Both the position numbers and the translations under genes were made by a program. From contig JBKBJT010000009.1 of NCBI GenBank assembly GCA_046294345.1, forward strand, positions 1-64,000: 64,000 bases of DNA, given 5' to 3'. Shown here piece after piece: positions 15,738 to 24,556 of the stretch; within the stretch, counting starts at the first letter, position 1; every line of letters starts with the position of its first letter. The notes beneath the pieces were generated by a model. That model made no database searches. It saw nothing but the letters and a program-made list of their open reading frames with translations, and was not told where the DNA came from. Source of the stretch: Ferrovibrio sp046294345 (GTDB taxonomy: Bacteria; Pseudomonadota; Alphaproteobacteria; Ferrovibrionales; Ferrovibrionaceae).

Positions 15738-17101
15738 GATGCCTGCGTTTCAATGGCCTTCACCGGCAGGCGGAAGCGGAAGATGCTGCCGCCATCCGGG
15801 TTCGGCTCGGCCCAGAGCCGGCCGCCATGGGATTCGATGATGGAATGGCTGATCGACAGGCCGATGCCCATGCCGTCCTTCTTGCTGGTGACGAAGGGTT
15901 TGAACAGGCCGGCCGCGATCTCCGGCCCGATACCCGGGCCGGTATCGGTGACAACGACCTCCTGGTGATCGCCATCGGCGAATGTGCGGATCGTCAATTC
16001 GCGGCGGCTTGATTCACGCAGGGCCTCGACGGCGTTGCGCACGAGGTTCACCACCACCTGCTGGATCTGGATCTTGTCGATCTCCACCGGATCGAGACCG
16101 TTGTCGAGGTCGAAGCGCACCAGGATGGCGTCGACCTTGGCGCCGATGGTGGCCAGGTTGCTGGCCTCGATTACCAGACGATTGAGGTCTTCCGGGTTGC
16201 GCTCCACCGGCCCTTTCTCGACAAAGCTGCGCAGGCGCCGGATGATCTGGCCGGCCCGCTCCGCCTGCCCCACCGCCTTGGCGATGAATTCAGGCGCCTG
16301 CGGCGGCACGTCGCTGCCGGCGGTTTCCATCATCTGCCGCGCGGCCTCGGCGTAATTCATGATCGCGGTCAGCGGCTGGTTCAGCTCATGCGCCAGCGAG
16401 GATGAGAGCTGCCCCATCGCACTGAGGCGCGAGATATGCACCAGTTCGGCCGTCAGTTCACGCACCCGCCTTTCCGACTGGTGCCGCTCGGTGATGTCGC
16501 GGATCACGCCGATGAATCCAACGCTGCCGCTGGCGCCACGCATTTCGCCGATCGACAGGTCGATGGGAAAAACCGTGCCGTTCTTATGCTGCGCTTCCAC
16601 CTCGCGGCCGGTGCCGATGATCTTGGCGTTGCCGGTGGAATGATAGTTGTGCAGATAGCCGTCATGCTCCCGGCGATAGGGCTGCGGCATCAGGATATTG
16701 ACGTTCTGCCCGATCACTTCCATGGCGCGATAGCCAAAGATGCGTTCGGCGGCGCGGTTGAACACCTCGATGCGGCCTTCCGGCGTGATGGCGATGATGG
16801 CGTCATGCGCGCTGTCAATCAGGGCACGGAAACGCTCGGCCGCCTGCTGTTCGACGGCCTCGCTCTGGGCGCGTTTAGCGACCTCGCTGTCCAGGGCCGC
16901 CGTATGCTCCTGCACATCGCGCTGGACCATGCCCATCCGGCGCTGCAGCCATGCGAAGACGCCGAGCAGAACGGCCGTCACGCAGAGGCCCACCACTGGC
17001 CAGCGGACATCCTCTCCGGTCTCGCGGTAGGCGATATAGGACAGGCCGAGGCCGACCGCCGCAGTGGCGGTCATGATGAGGGGAATCTGCAGGCGCGACA
17101 T
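15734..17101 (-). CDS. fixL: Oxygen-sensing histidine kinase FixL
   Basis: A 455-residue kinase with two N-terminal membrane helices (about 6-24 and 34-52), a coiled linker, one PAS domain (about 90-205) and HisKA/HATPase domains. The PAS domain carries the heme-binding set: His146 in RREHDGYLHNY and Arg166 in IIGTGREV, exactly 20 residues apart as are His200 and Arg220 in Bradyrhizobium FixL, so direct heme oxygen sensing is well supported. The phospho-site is His238 in LAHELNQPL; the G1 box DTGPGIG and G2 box DGMGIGLSIS are intact. A membrane form resembles S. meliloti FixL. Only one PAS domain is visible. Confidence 0.92.
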   Translation of the reverse strand: MSRLQIPLIMTATAAVGLGLSYIAYRETGEDVRWPVVGLCVTAVLLGVFAWLQRRMGMVQRDVQEHTAALDSEVAKRAQSEAVEQQAAERFRALIDSAHDAIIAITPEGRIEVFNRAAERIFGYRAMEVIGQNVNILMPQPYRREHDGYLHNYHSTGNAKIIGTGREVEAQHKNGTVFPIDLSIGEMRGASGSVGFIGVIRDITERHQSERRVRELTAELVHISRLSAMGQLSSSLAHELNQPLTAIMNYAEAARQMMETAGSDVPPQAPEFIAKAVGQAERAGQIIRRLRSFVEKGPVERNPEDLNRLVIEASNLATIGAKVDAILVRFDLDNGLDPVEIDKIQIQQVVVNLVRNAVEALRESSRRELTIRTFADGDHQEVVVTDTGPGIGPEIAAGLFKPFVTSKKDGMGIGLSISHSIIESHGGRLWAEPNPDGGSIFRFRLPVKAIETQAS

Positions 17102-17298
17102 ACTGAAACGGCTGGCTTCCGGCTGGCAGGTGGGGCTGGTTTCCTGATATCCGAACGATAGTCGTATTTACTCGATAACAGCCGATAGAGCCATTGATCT
17201 GCAAGCTTTTTTTTCACGGTCCCGGGCCTGCACGTCCCTCTGGCCAATTATCGGGAATCCCCATACAGATAAGGCAAATCGTAACGGTATGAGGCGGA

Positions 17299-17826
17299 AT
17301 GCGCGGAGTTGCCACAACCATTCTGCTGGTTCTGCTGACCGGCGGATGCAGCACGATCAGCCCCGCGCCGTCGCTTCAGCGCCAGATCGTGAGTCCGAAT
17401 GGCGAGCCGCTTGGCCGCGCCGAGAGCACAGCGCGTTGCGAGGAGCGCCTGGAAGCCTGGTTCCAGCGCGTCGATCAAAACCGCGATGGCCGTCTTTCAG
17501 ACAACGAGTGGCTGGCGGATGCCGATGCCTGGTTCGCGAGGATCGATGCCGACCGCGATGGATTCGCCACGGTCAGCGAACTGACGCTGATCCGGCGAAG
17601 CCTCGACCCGGCGGAACCGGCCCCGCCTCCCCAGACCGTCCGTCGCGGGCGCAGTCCAACGATCATCGACCGCTCACCCGATCCGGTGATGGCGGCGGAC
17701 ACCAACCTCGATTTCAGGGTCAGTGCGGCGGAATTCCGCCTGCTCAGCGAAAAGCGCTACGCCCTGAAAGCCCGTGAAGGCGCGCCGGATCGCATGATCA
17801 TCATGGCCGAATGCCGACGCTACTGA
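17299..17826 (+). CDS. EF-hand lipoprotein of unknown role
   Basis: A 175-residue protein with a lipoprotein signal (ILLVLLTGGCS, lipid Cys at about 17), so it should be membrane-anchored on the periplasmic side. Three EF-hand-like calcium loops are visible: DQNRDGRLSDNE, DADRDGFATVSE and a weaker DTNLDFRVSAAE. The third loop lacks the central Gly and may bind poorly. Between the pairs lies a Pro/Arg-rich linker. It is a lone gene, divergent from fixL and convergent with the racemase gene, 4 bases apart. No function is known; calcium binding is inferred from the loops. Confidence 0.75.
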   Translation: MRGVATTILLVLLTGGCSTISPAPSLQRQIVSPNGEPLGRAESTARCEERLEAWFQRVDQNRDGRLSDNEWLADADAWFARIDADRDGFATVSELTLIRRSLDPAEPAPPPQTVRRGRSPTIIDRSPDPVMAADTNLDFRVSAAEFRLLSEKRYALKAREGAPDRMIIMAECRRY

Positions 17827-17830
17827 TCGC

Positions 17831-18550
17831 CTAAGCCACGCGCTGAACCTGCTGCGCCGGGCCATCGGCGAAATCCACTGCGGCTTCCGAGTGCAGCAGC
17901 GTGGAATCGAAAACCGGCAGGTCGGTATGCTGCGGTCCGATCAGCAGGCCGATCTCGGTGCAGCCCAGTATCACGGCATCGGCGCCGGCGACGCGGCCGC
18001 GTTCGATCACGTCCAGATAACCCTGGCGCGATTGCGACCTGACAATGCCGCAGCACAGTTCGTCGAAGATCACGTCATGCACCAGGCTGCGGTCGGTGGC
18101 TGCTGGCACCAGGGCGTCAATGCCGAAACGTTCGGCCAGACGGGCGCGATAGAAATCCTGTTCCATCGTGTAGCGGGTGGCGAGCAGCAGCGGGCGTTTG
18201 GCGCCGGCATCCGTCAACGCGCGGCCCACCACATCGGCAATATGGATCAACGGCACGCCGGCCTTCTCTGCCACGGCGTCGGCCACCTTGTGCATGGTGT
18301 TGGTGCAGATCAGCAGGCAATCGGCGCCGGCATCGGCGAGCTGCCGCCCGATCTGCGCCAGCGTATCGGCAGCGAGGTCCCAGCGCCCGGCCTGCTGCAG
18401 GGCCACGATGCGGCTGAAATCCACCGAGCGCAGCAGGATCTCGGCCGAGGCCAGCCCGCCATGGCGGCGGCGTACCGCTTCGTTGATCTGGCGGTAATAG
18501 ACCGCCGTGCTTTCCCAGCTCATGCCGCCGATCAGGCCGATGGTTTTCAT
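17831..18550 (-). CDS. Aspartate/glutamate racemase-family protein
   Basis: A 239-residue cytoplasmic enzyme of the cofactor-independent racemase superfamily. The N-terminal KTIGLIGGMSWESTAVYY is characteristic, and the two catalytic cysteines are in LICTNTMH and LGCTEI. It therefore should interconvert L- and D-aspartate or a related amino acid. The start is placed at MKTIGL (18550); a four-residue GTG extension is possible. It is divergent from an Lrp/AsnC regulator with a large inverted repeat between them, which suggests amino-acid-responsive control. The RacX/YgeA-type relatives have broad specificity, so the substrate is open. Confidence 0.85.
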   Translation of the reverse strand: MKTIGLIGGMSWESTAVYYRQINEAVRRRHGGLASAEILLRSVDFSRIVALQQAGRWDLAADTLAQIGRQLADAGADCLLICTNTMHKVADAVAEKAGVPLIHIADVVGRALTDAGAKRPLLLATRYTMEQDFYRARLAERFGIDALVPAATDRSLVHDVIFDELCCGIVRSQSRQGYLDVIERGRVAGADAVILGCTEIGLLIGPQHTDLPVFDSTLLHSEAAVDFADGPAQQVQRVA

Positions 18551-18643
18551 GGCACCCCTCAAGGAATCGAAATTCGGCCGAGCGTAGCCGGACGGGGGCG
18601 ATAAATGTGTGCAAAGTCGGGCGTATATTGACTGGAAACCGAT

Positions 18644-18681
18644 AAATAATTCCGTTTAAATATATAAATCCGGAATTATTT
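18644..18681. promoter_or_regulatory. Inverted-repeat operator between the racemase gene and the Lrp-type gene
   Basis: Perfect 11-bp arms AAATAATTCCG (18644-18654) and CGGAATTATTT (18671-18681) flank a 16-base AT-only core ending in C. It lies 19 bases before the regulator ATG, in an AT-rich divergent promoter region, as expected for an Lrp/AsnC autoregulatory site. Confidence 0.65.
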
Positions 18682-18700
18682 TCGAACATTCGGCAAAAAT

Positions 18701-19162
18701 ATGCTCGATCCGCGCGACCGCAAGATTCTCGATATATTACAAGAGGATGCCGCCATCCCCATAGCCGACCTGGCCGAACGCTGCGCGCTGTCGGTTTCGG
18801 CCTGCTGGCGACGCATCCGGCGGCTGGAGGAGGAAGGCCTGATCGCCAAACGGGTCGCTCTGCTGGATAGGCGCAAGGCAAAAGTGCCGACCACGGTGTT
18901 CGTCAGCGTGCGCACCTCGCGCCATTCGATGGAATGGCTGGAGAAATTCCGTCAGGCCATCGCCGACATCCCGGAGATCGTCGAGGCCTATCGCCTGACC
19001 GGGGATATCGACTACCTGCTGCGCATCACCGTGCCGGATGTCGAGACTTATGACGCCGTCTACAAGCAGCTCATCTCGCGGCTGGATTTCACCGATATCT
19101 CCTCCTTCATCAGCATGGAGGAGCTGAAATTCACCACCGCGATTCCGACAAAATATGCCTAG
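18701..19162 (+). CDS. Lrp/AsnC-family transcriptional regulator
   Basis: A 153-residue regulator. The N-terminal helix-turn-helix is LDPRDRKILDILQEDAAIPIADLAERCALSVSACWRRIRRLEEEGLI, a textbook AsnC opening (positions 1-48 in two blocks), and the C-terminal RAM ligand domain contains EAYRLTGDIDYLLRITVPD. It should bind an amino acid and act as an octamer or dimer. It lies between the racemase (divergent) and putA (convergent) and may control either. Its stop codon shares a CTAG with the putA stop. PutR-type regulators of this family activate putA in other alphaproteobacteria, but there they are usually divergent from putA. Confidence 0.88.
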   Translation: MLDPRDRKILDILQEDAAIPIADLAERCALSVSACWRRIRRLEEEGLIAKRVALLDRRKAKVPTTVFVSVRTSRHSMEWLEKFRQAIADIPEIVEAYRLTGDIDYLLRITVPDVETYDAVYKQLISRLDFTDISSFISMEELKFTTAIPTKYA

Positions 19163-22100
19163 CCGATGCTCATCAGGCTGGCATTGCCACCGGCCGCTGC
19201 CGTGTTGGTGCTGACGCTGCGTTCGGCCAGCAGGCCATGCAGCGGGTAGTCCGGTGCGGCCACATACACCGGCAGCACAGTATCGGAATCCTCGGCCAGC
19301 TGGCGGGTGAGTTCCAGCAAGGCGTCGCTGTCACCCTCGAACAGCACGGCCGAGGACGATGTGCCGGGTTTCGCGATCTGCTGGCGCAGATCATCGGGCA
19401 GGCTGTCCAGAAACCCGGCAAAACCGGCGGCGTTGCGGATCACGACACGATTGCCGGTGGCAAAGGCCGCCGCGAGTTGCAGCTTCAGCCCCGCCTCGCT
19501 CTGCGGCGCGCATAACACAACCCCGCGCGGCAGCAGCAGATAAAGATTGCGCTCACCCACCGGGCCAGGCAGTTCCATCACCGCGCCCGCCGGACTTTGC
19601 GCCGCCATCGCCATGCAGCGATCCGCCAGGGCGCCGTCGCCGCGCTGGCGCAGCCAGTCGGCATATCGTTGTGCGATGGCGGGCACCTCGCCCCTGATGG
19701 CGGGCGGCGGCGCCGATTGCAGCAGGCGATGCAGGTACAACGGCCCGCCGGCCTTCGGGCCGGTGCCCGACAGGCCATGGCCGCCGAAAGGCTGCACGCC
19801 CACTACGGCGCCGATGATGTTGCGGTTCACATAGAGATTGCCGGCCGCGATGCGCCGGGTGACATGAGCGATGGTTTCATCGATGCGGCTGTGCAGGCCG
19901 AAGGTGAGACCATAGCCGCTGGCATTGATGCGGTCGATCAGGGTGTCCATATCCTGCCGGCGGTAGCGCACCACATGCAGCACCGGACCGAACACCTCGC
20001 GCTGCAATTCGCCGATATCCTCCAGTTCGATCAGGGTTGGCGGCACGAAAGTACCGTGACGGGTCGAGGGCGGCAGCGGCAGTTGCTCGATCCGCCGGCC
20101 CTTCGCGCGCATGGCATCGATATGGGCCTGGATATTGCGCCGGGCTTCCGCCGTGATCACCGGACCGACATCGACCGACAGACGGTCCGGCGAACCGATG
20201 CAAAGTTCCGCCATCGCGCCTTTCAGCATGGTCAGCACGCGGTCGGCGATGTCCTCCTGCAGGCAAAGGATGCGCAGGGCCGAGCAACGTTGGCCGGCAG
20301 AATCGAAGGCCGAGGCCAGCACGTCGCCAACCACCTGTTCGGGCAAGGCAGAGGAATCGACGATCATGGTATTCAGACCGCCAGTCTCGGCGATGAAAGG
20401 CACCGGTCGGCCATCGGGATTGAGGCGTTGCGCCAGTTGCCGCTGGATCAGGCGCGCAACTTCAGTGGAACCCGTGAACATCACCCCACGGATGCGCGGA
20501 TCAGCCACCAGGGCGGCGCCGGTCTCGCCGGCACCGGGCAGCAGCTGCACCGCGCCAGGCGGCACGCCCGCCTCACGCAGGATCAGCACCATCTGCATGG
20601 CGATCAGCGGCGTTTCTTCCGCCGGCTTGGCCAGTACGACATTGCCGGCGGCCAGTGCGGCCGCCACCTGGCCGGTGAAGATCGCCAGCGGGAAATTCCA
20701 CGGACTGATGCAGGCCACGGTCCCGAGCGGGCGATGGCTGTGGGCATCGAATGCGCCGGCCAGGCCGGCATAGTAGCGCAGGAAATCGACAGCCTCGCGC
20801 ACTTCGCCCACGGCGTTGGACAATGTCTTGCCGGCCTCGCGCACGATCAGGCCAAGCAGTTGCGGCATGCGGCTTTCCAGCAGGTCGGCAGCGCGCTGCA
20901 GGCATTGGGCACGGTCAGCCGGCGGCGTCGACTGCCAGATCGGCGCGGCGATCACGGCCCTGTCGACGGCGGCCACAACCACATCCGGCGCGGCGGTCAC
21001 GACATGACCGACGATATCGGCATGGTTGGCCGGATTGCGCAGGGGCAGTGCTGGCCCCTCTTCCACCGTCATGTCGGCCAGCAACGGCGCAGCCCGCCAG
21101 ATGACATCATTGCTGGTCAGCAGCGCCGCCGAAAGCGAGGCCAGCCGCTGCTCGTTGGCGAAATCGAGGCCGGCGGAGTTCGGCCGCTGGCCAAACATCT
21201 CGCGCGGCAGGGCGATCTTCGGATGCGGCGCACCCAGCGGCTGGATCGCCTGCGCCGTTTCTACCGGATCGGCGATCAGCGCATCGACGGGGATCTCCTT
21301 GTTGGCGATCTGGTTCACGAAAGAGGTATTGGCGCCGTTTTCCAGCAGGCGGCGCACAAGATAGGCCAGCAGGGTTTCATGCGTGCCGACCGGCGCATAG
21401 ATGCGGCAGGGCCGGTTCAGCTTGTCGCGCCCCACCACCTCTTCATACAGCGGCTCGCCCATGCCATGCAGGCACTGGAATTCGTATTGCCCGGGATAAT
21501 AATTCGCGCCAGCCATGGTATGGATGGTGGCAAGCGTATGGGCGTTATGCGTGGCGAATTGCGGATAGGCCGCATCGGGTGCCGCCAGCAGTTTGCGCGC
21601 GCAGGCCAAATATGACACGTCGGTGTGAACCTTGCGGGTGAAAACGGGAAAACCCTCCAGCCCGTCGAACTGGGCGCGTTTGATCTCGCTGTCCCAGTAG
21701 GCGCCTTTCACCAGGCGGATCATCAGGCGGTGGTGGCTGCGCCGGGCCAGGTCGATCAGCCAGTCGATCACGAAGGGCGCGCGTTTCTGATAGGCCTGCA
21801 CAACGAAACCGATGCCGTTCCAGCCGGCCAGATCGGCATCGAAGCACAACGACTCCAGCAGATCGAGCGAAATCTCCAGCCGTTCGGCCTCTTCGGCATC
21901 GATGTTCAGTCCGATATCATATTGCCGCGCCAGCAGAGCCAGTGCCTTCAGGCGCGGCAGCAATTCGGCCTTCACGCGCTCCAGGTTGGCGCGGTTATAG
22001 CGTGGATGCAGCGCCGAGAGTTTCACCGATATGCCCGGGCCTTCGTAGATCCCGCGTTTTGCCGCCGCACGGCCGATGGCGTGGATGGCCTGTTCGTAAT

Positions 22101-22998
22101 CGGCGTAATACCGCGCGGCATCGGCGGCCGTGGTCGCCGCCTCGCCCAGCATGTCGTAGGAATAGCGGAAGCCCTGCGCTTCCCATTTACGGCTGTTGGC
22201 CAATGCCTCGGCGATGGTCTGGCCCGTCACGAACTGTTCGCCCATCATGCGCATGGCGATGTCGACGCCCTTGCGGATCAGCGGCTCGCCGCCCCTGGCG
22301 ATCAGCTTGGTCAGGGCATTCGACAACGATTTGCCGCTGCTGGTTGCGGCCAATTTGCCGGTGATCAGCAGGCCCCAGGTGGCGGCATTGACGAATAATG
22401 ACGGGCTGTGGCCCAGATGCGCCTCCCAGTCGCCGACGCCTATCTTGTCGCGGATCAGGGCGTCGCGGGTGGCACGATCGGGAATGCGCAGCAGGGCCTC
22501 GGCCAGGCACATCAGAGCCACGCCTTCATGGCTGGACAACGCATATTCGTGGATCAGCGCCTCAACGCCGCCGCCCTCGGCCTTGCCCCGCAAAGCCTCG
22601 ACCAGCCTGCGGGCAAGATCGCGCGCCGCCTGCGTCACGGCGGCCGGCTGGCTGGCCTCGGCGATCAGCAGCGGCAGGCATTCGGTCTCGGGCCGGCGCC
22701 AGGCAGCGGTAATGCGGGCCCGCAGCACGCTTTGCGGCTGGACGCCCTGGGCGAAATCGAGGAACGGCATGATCGGTGCATCAGCCCGCACGTCGCCCGG
22801 TTCGGCGGCACCATCGCCACCCGGGCCGACCGGCCCCAGCAGGTCGCTGACATCCTGGCCGCGCTCGATGCGGTCCAGCACCGTGAGCAGGGCCTGCTTG
22901 ATCACCCAGTGCGGCGTGCGCCCCAGCCCGTCGGCAGCCTGTTTCAGCCGCGCCTTCAGGTCGTCGTCGATCTTCACCCCGATGGTGGTCGTCGCCAT
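19159..22998 (-). CDS. putA: Trifunctional PutA: proline dehydrogenase, P5C dehydrogenase and DNA-binding repressor
   Basis: A 1279-residue enzyme that oxidises proline to glutamate in two steps, feeding electrons to quinone. The order is: N-terminal ribbon-helix-helix (TIGVKIDDDLKARLKQA, residues 4-47), FAD proline dehydrogenase barrel (about 190-560, with GISVKLSALHPRY and the LVKGAYWDSEIKRAQ substrate loop), aldehyde dehydrogenase (about 640-1100, catalytic Glu in FIAETGG and Cys in SAGQRCSALR), and a C-terminal extra domain. The RHH domain means it probably represses its own gene when proline is absent, as in E. coli. Three GTTGCG repeats lie just upstream. Membrane association is peripheral. 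Confidence 0.95.
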   Translation of the reverse strand: MATTTIGVKIDDDLKARLKQAADGLGRTPHWVIKQALLTVLDRIERGQDVSDLLGPVGPGGDGAAEPGDVRADAPIMPFLDFAQGVQPQSVLRARITAAWRRPETECLPLLIAEASQPAAVTQAARDLARRLVEALRGKAEGGGVEALIHEYALSSHEGVALMCLAEALLRIPDRATRDALIRDKIGVGDWEAHLGHSPSLFVNAATWGLLITGKLAATSSGKSLSNALTKLIARGGEPLIRKGVDIAMRMMGEQFVTGQTIAEALANSRKWEAQGFRYSYDMLGEAATTAADAARYYADYEQAIHAIGRAAAKRGIYEGPGISVKLSALHPRYNRANLERVKAELLPRLKALALLARQYDIGLNIDAEEAERLEISLDLLESLCFDADLAGWNGIGFVVQAYQKRAPFVIDWLIDLARRSHHRLMIRLVKGAYWDSEIKRAQFDGLEGFPVFTRKVHTDVSYLACARKLLAAPDAAYPQFATHNAHTLATIHTMAGANYYPGQYEFQCLHGMGEPLYEEVVGRDKLNRPCRIYAPVGTHETLLAYLVRRLLENGANTSFVNQIANKEIPVDALIADPVETAQAIQPLGAPHPKIALPREMFGQRPNSAGLDFANEQRLASLSAALLTSNDVIWRAAPLLADMTVEEGPALPLRNPANHADIVGHVVTAAPDVVVAAVDRAVIAAPIWQSTPPADRAQCLQRAADLLESRMPQLLGLIVREAGKTLSNAVGEVREAVDFLRYYAGLAGAFDAHSHRPLGTVACISPWNFPLAIFTGQVAAALAAGNVVLAKPAEETPLIAMQMVLILREAGVPPGAVQLLPGAGETGAALVADPRIRGVMFTGSTEVARLIQRQLAQRLNPDGRPVPFIAETGGLNTMIVDSSALPEQVVGDVLASAFDSAGQRCSALRILCLQEDIADRVLTMLKGAMAELCIGSPDRLSVDVGPVITAEARRNIQAHIDAMRAKGRRIEQLPLPPSTRHGTFVPPTLIELEDIGELQREVFGPVLHVVRYRRQDMDTLIDRINASGYGLTFGLHSRIDETIAHVTRRIAAGNLYVNRNIIGAVVGVQPFGGHGLSGTGPKAGGPLYLHRLLQSAPPPAIRGEVPAIAQRYADWLRQRGDGALADRCMAMAAQSPAGAVMELPGPVGERNLYLLLPRGVVLCAPQSEAGLKLQLAAAFATGNRVVIRNAAGFAGFLDSLPDDLRQQIAKPGTSSSAVLFEGDSDALLELTRQLAEDSDTVLPVYVAAPDYPLHGLLAERSVSTNTAAAGGNASLMSIG

Positions 22999-23037
22999 GG
23001 CCTGCCTCCCGGTAGAGCCGGACGAGACTCGCCCGTC

Positions 23038-23092
23038 AGGCGCAACCGTTATCCAGGAAAAGGCGCAACCCTGTCAAGTTTAAGGCGCAACC
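23038..23092 (-). promoter_or_regulatory. Three direct repeats upstream of putA, candidate PutA operator
   Basis: AGGCGCAACC occurs at 23038-23047, 23061-23070 and 23083-23092 (GGTTGCGCCT on the putA strand), spaced 23 and 22 bases, about two helical turns. The RHH domain of E. coli PutA binds GTTGCA; GTTGCG here differs by one base. Confidence 0.65.
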
Positions 23093-23098
23093 CGTAAT

Positions 23099-24301
23099 TT
23101 ACCGTTCCGGAACCTTGAAACCCAGGTAAATCCCACCGCTGATCCCCATCAGGGCGAGGAGATTGGTGCCGAATTGCGGCATCTGCAGGTCCCAGTAGAC
23201 CCGGAAAATGTAGATCACGCCCAGGATGGCGGTCCAGGCCAGCATCTGGAACCGGTGCACGGTGGCGCCGGCGGCATCGTTAATCAGATCACGGATAAAA
23301 CCCTTCGAACGATAGGGTCCGGTCAGGTCCAGATAGCGACGATGCAGGTCGGACAGCGTGACAACCGCTGCCTCTGCCTGCTCGCCGCCTTCCGCCGACG
23401 GGATGTCAAAATGCCGGCTGGCCTCGTGGCCGCCCTTGCCGCTTCTGACCAGGGCTTTCAGCCGGGCGGCGTCATGGCCATCGCGGATACCCATCGCGCT
23501 CAGCCGCGCCTCCACATCGGCGGCCGGCGATTGTTTGCCCTGATCGACCATCACGGCAGCCAGCGACGTGCCGGCCGAAATGCCGAGCAGGATGAAGGTT
23601 TCGGGATTGAGGGATTTCAACTGGCCGGTCACGGCCCAAATGAAGACGAAGGCGGCGAAGATCAGGCAGAACCAGACCGACATCTGCAGCTTGCCCAGGC
23701 AGAAGGGCAGATCGGAGGCAGCGACCTGCGACACCGGCGAACGGTTACGCAGGGCGGAACTGCGCAGGCCGATATAAAGCACGCAGGCAATGACCGCCAA
23801 TGCGGCGCCGAAGCCGAACAGCATCCATTCATCTTCATAACGCAGCAGGCGGAAGCTGGGCGCCAGCGGCTCCTCTTCCGTGCCGGCCATGATGCTGCGA
23901 CCGGCATATTCGACATCGAAGGGCACGGCGATGACCTGCGTGGTGGCAAATGGAGATCCCAGCAGGCGTGACCACATTTCCCTGTTGAGGTCGCGGGCGT
24001 CATCGTGGTTGCCGACACCGAAAAGCAGCGGAAAGACCACCAGCCGCGAACTCTCGATGATGCGCGGCGTCATATCGACGGGTGCACCATCGATCTTAAG
24101 CTTCAGCCTGGTTTCATCCAGATTCTCGGTGCCGTTCAGGGTAAAGCAGAGATTGCCTTCCAGCGCCGGCGGATAGATGCAGGTCCAGTCATCGGAAAAC
24201 AGCGTCAGCCGTGTTGCTTTGCCGGTTTCCGCCCGCATGCCATGTGAGGGCAGCAGGATAGCGGCAAGAAGCAAAACCGCATATGTCACCGAGCGTCGCA
24301 T
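23099..24301 (-). CDS. Membrane protein of unknown function
   Basis: A 400-residue protein. The start at MRRSVTYAVLL (24301) follows AGGGGAATGACGCG. A signal peptide (about 1-22) leads to a periplasmic domain of about 150 residues with two Cys near its start (WTCIYPP, LCFTLNG) that could form a disulfide. Four hydrophobic helices follow: LFGFGAALAVIACVLYIGL, the VWFCLIFAAFVFIWAV segment, FILLGISAGTSLAAVMV, and a late pair around AWTAILGVIYIFRVYW and LLALMGISGGIYLGFKV. A cytoplasmic loop of about 90 residues separates the third and fourth. I do not recognise the family. It lies 100 bases upstream of putA on the same strand. Confidence 0.65.
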   Translation of the reverse strand: MRRSVTYAVLLLAAILLPSHGMRAETGKATRLTLFSDDWTCIYPPALEGNLCFTLNGTENLDETRLKLKIDGAPVDMTPRIIESSRLVVFPLLFGVGNHDDARDLNREMWSRLLGSPFATTQVIAVPFDVEYAGRSIMAGTEEEPLAPSFRLLRYEDEWMLFGFGAALAVIACVLYIGLRSSALRNRSPVSQVAASDLPFCLGKLQMSVWFCLIFAAFVFIWAVTGQLKSLNPETFILLGISAGTSLAAVMVDQGKQSPAADVEARLSAMGIRDGHDAARLKALVRSGKGGHEASRHFDIPSAEGGEQAEAAVVTLSDLHRRYLDLTGPYRSKGFIRDLINDAAGATVHRFQMLAWTAILGVIYIFRVYWDLQMPQFGTNLLALMGISGGIYLGFKVPER

Positions 24302-24556
24302 CGCGTCATTCCCCTGCTGAGGATGGCGCGACGCTAACACAGGGCTGTTCGGGTGGAAGATGCCGACGGCTATGATCGGAAGCGGCATTATGCGCGAGCG
24401 GCGCAGCCGGCACCTCGTTGCGTGGCATGCCGGCGGCAAATAAGGCGGGCTTGTTGGGTGCGGGAGACGACGGCGACGCCGGCAGGGCGGAGCGAGCTAA
24501 GCCCTTGCCGGCCTGCGCGTTCCCTGACGGGACAAACCGAACAGGAAGGCGCGGCT

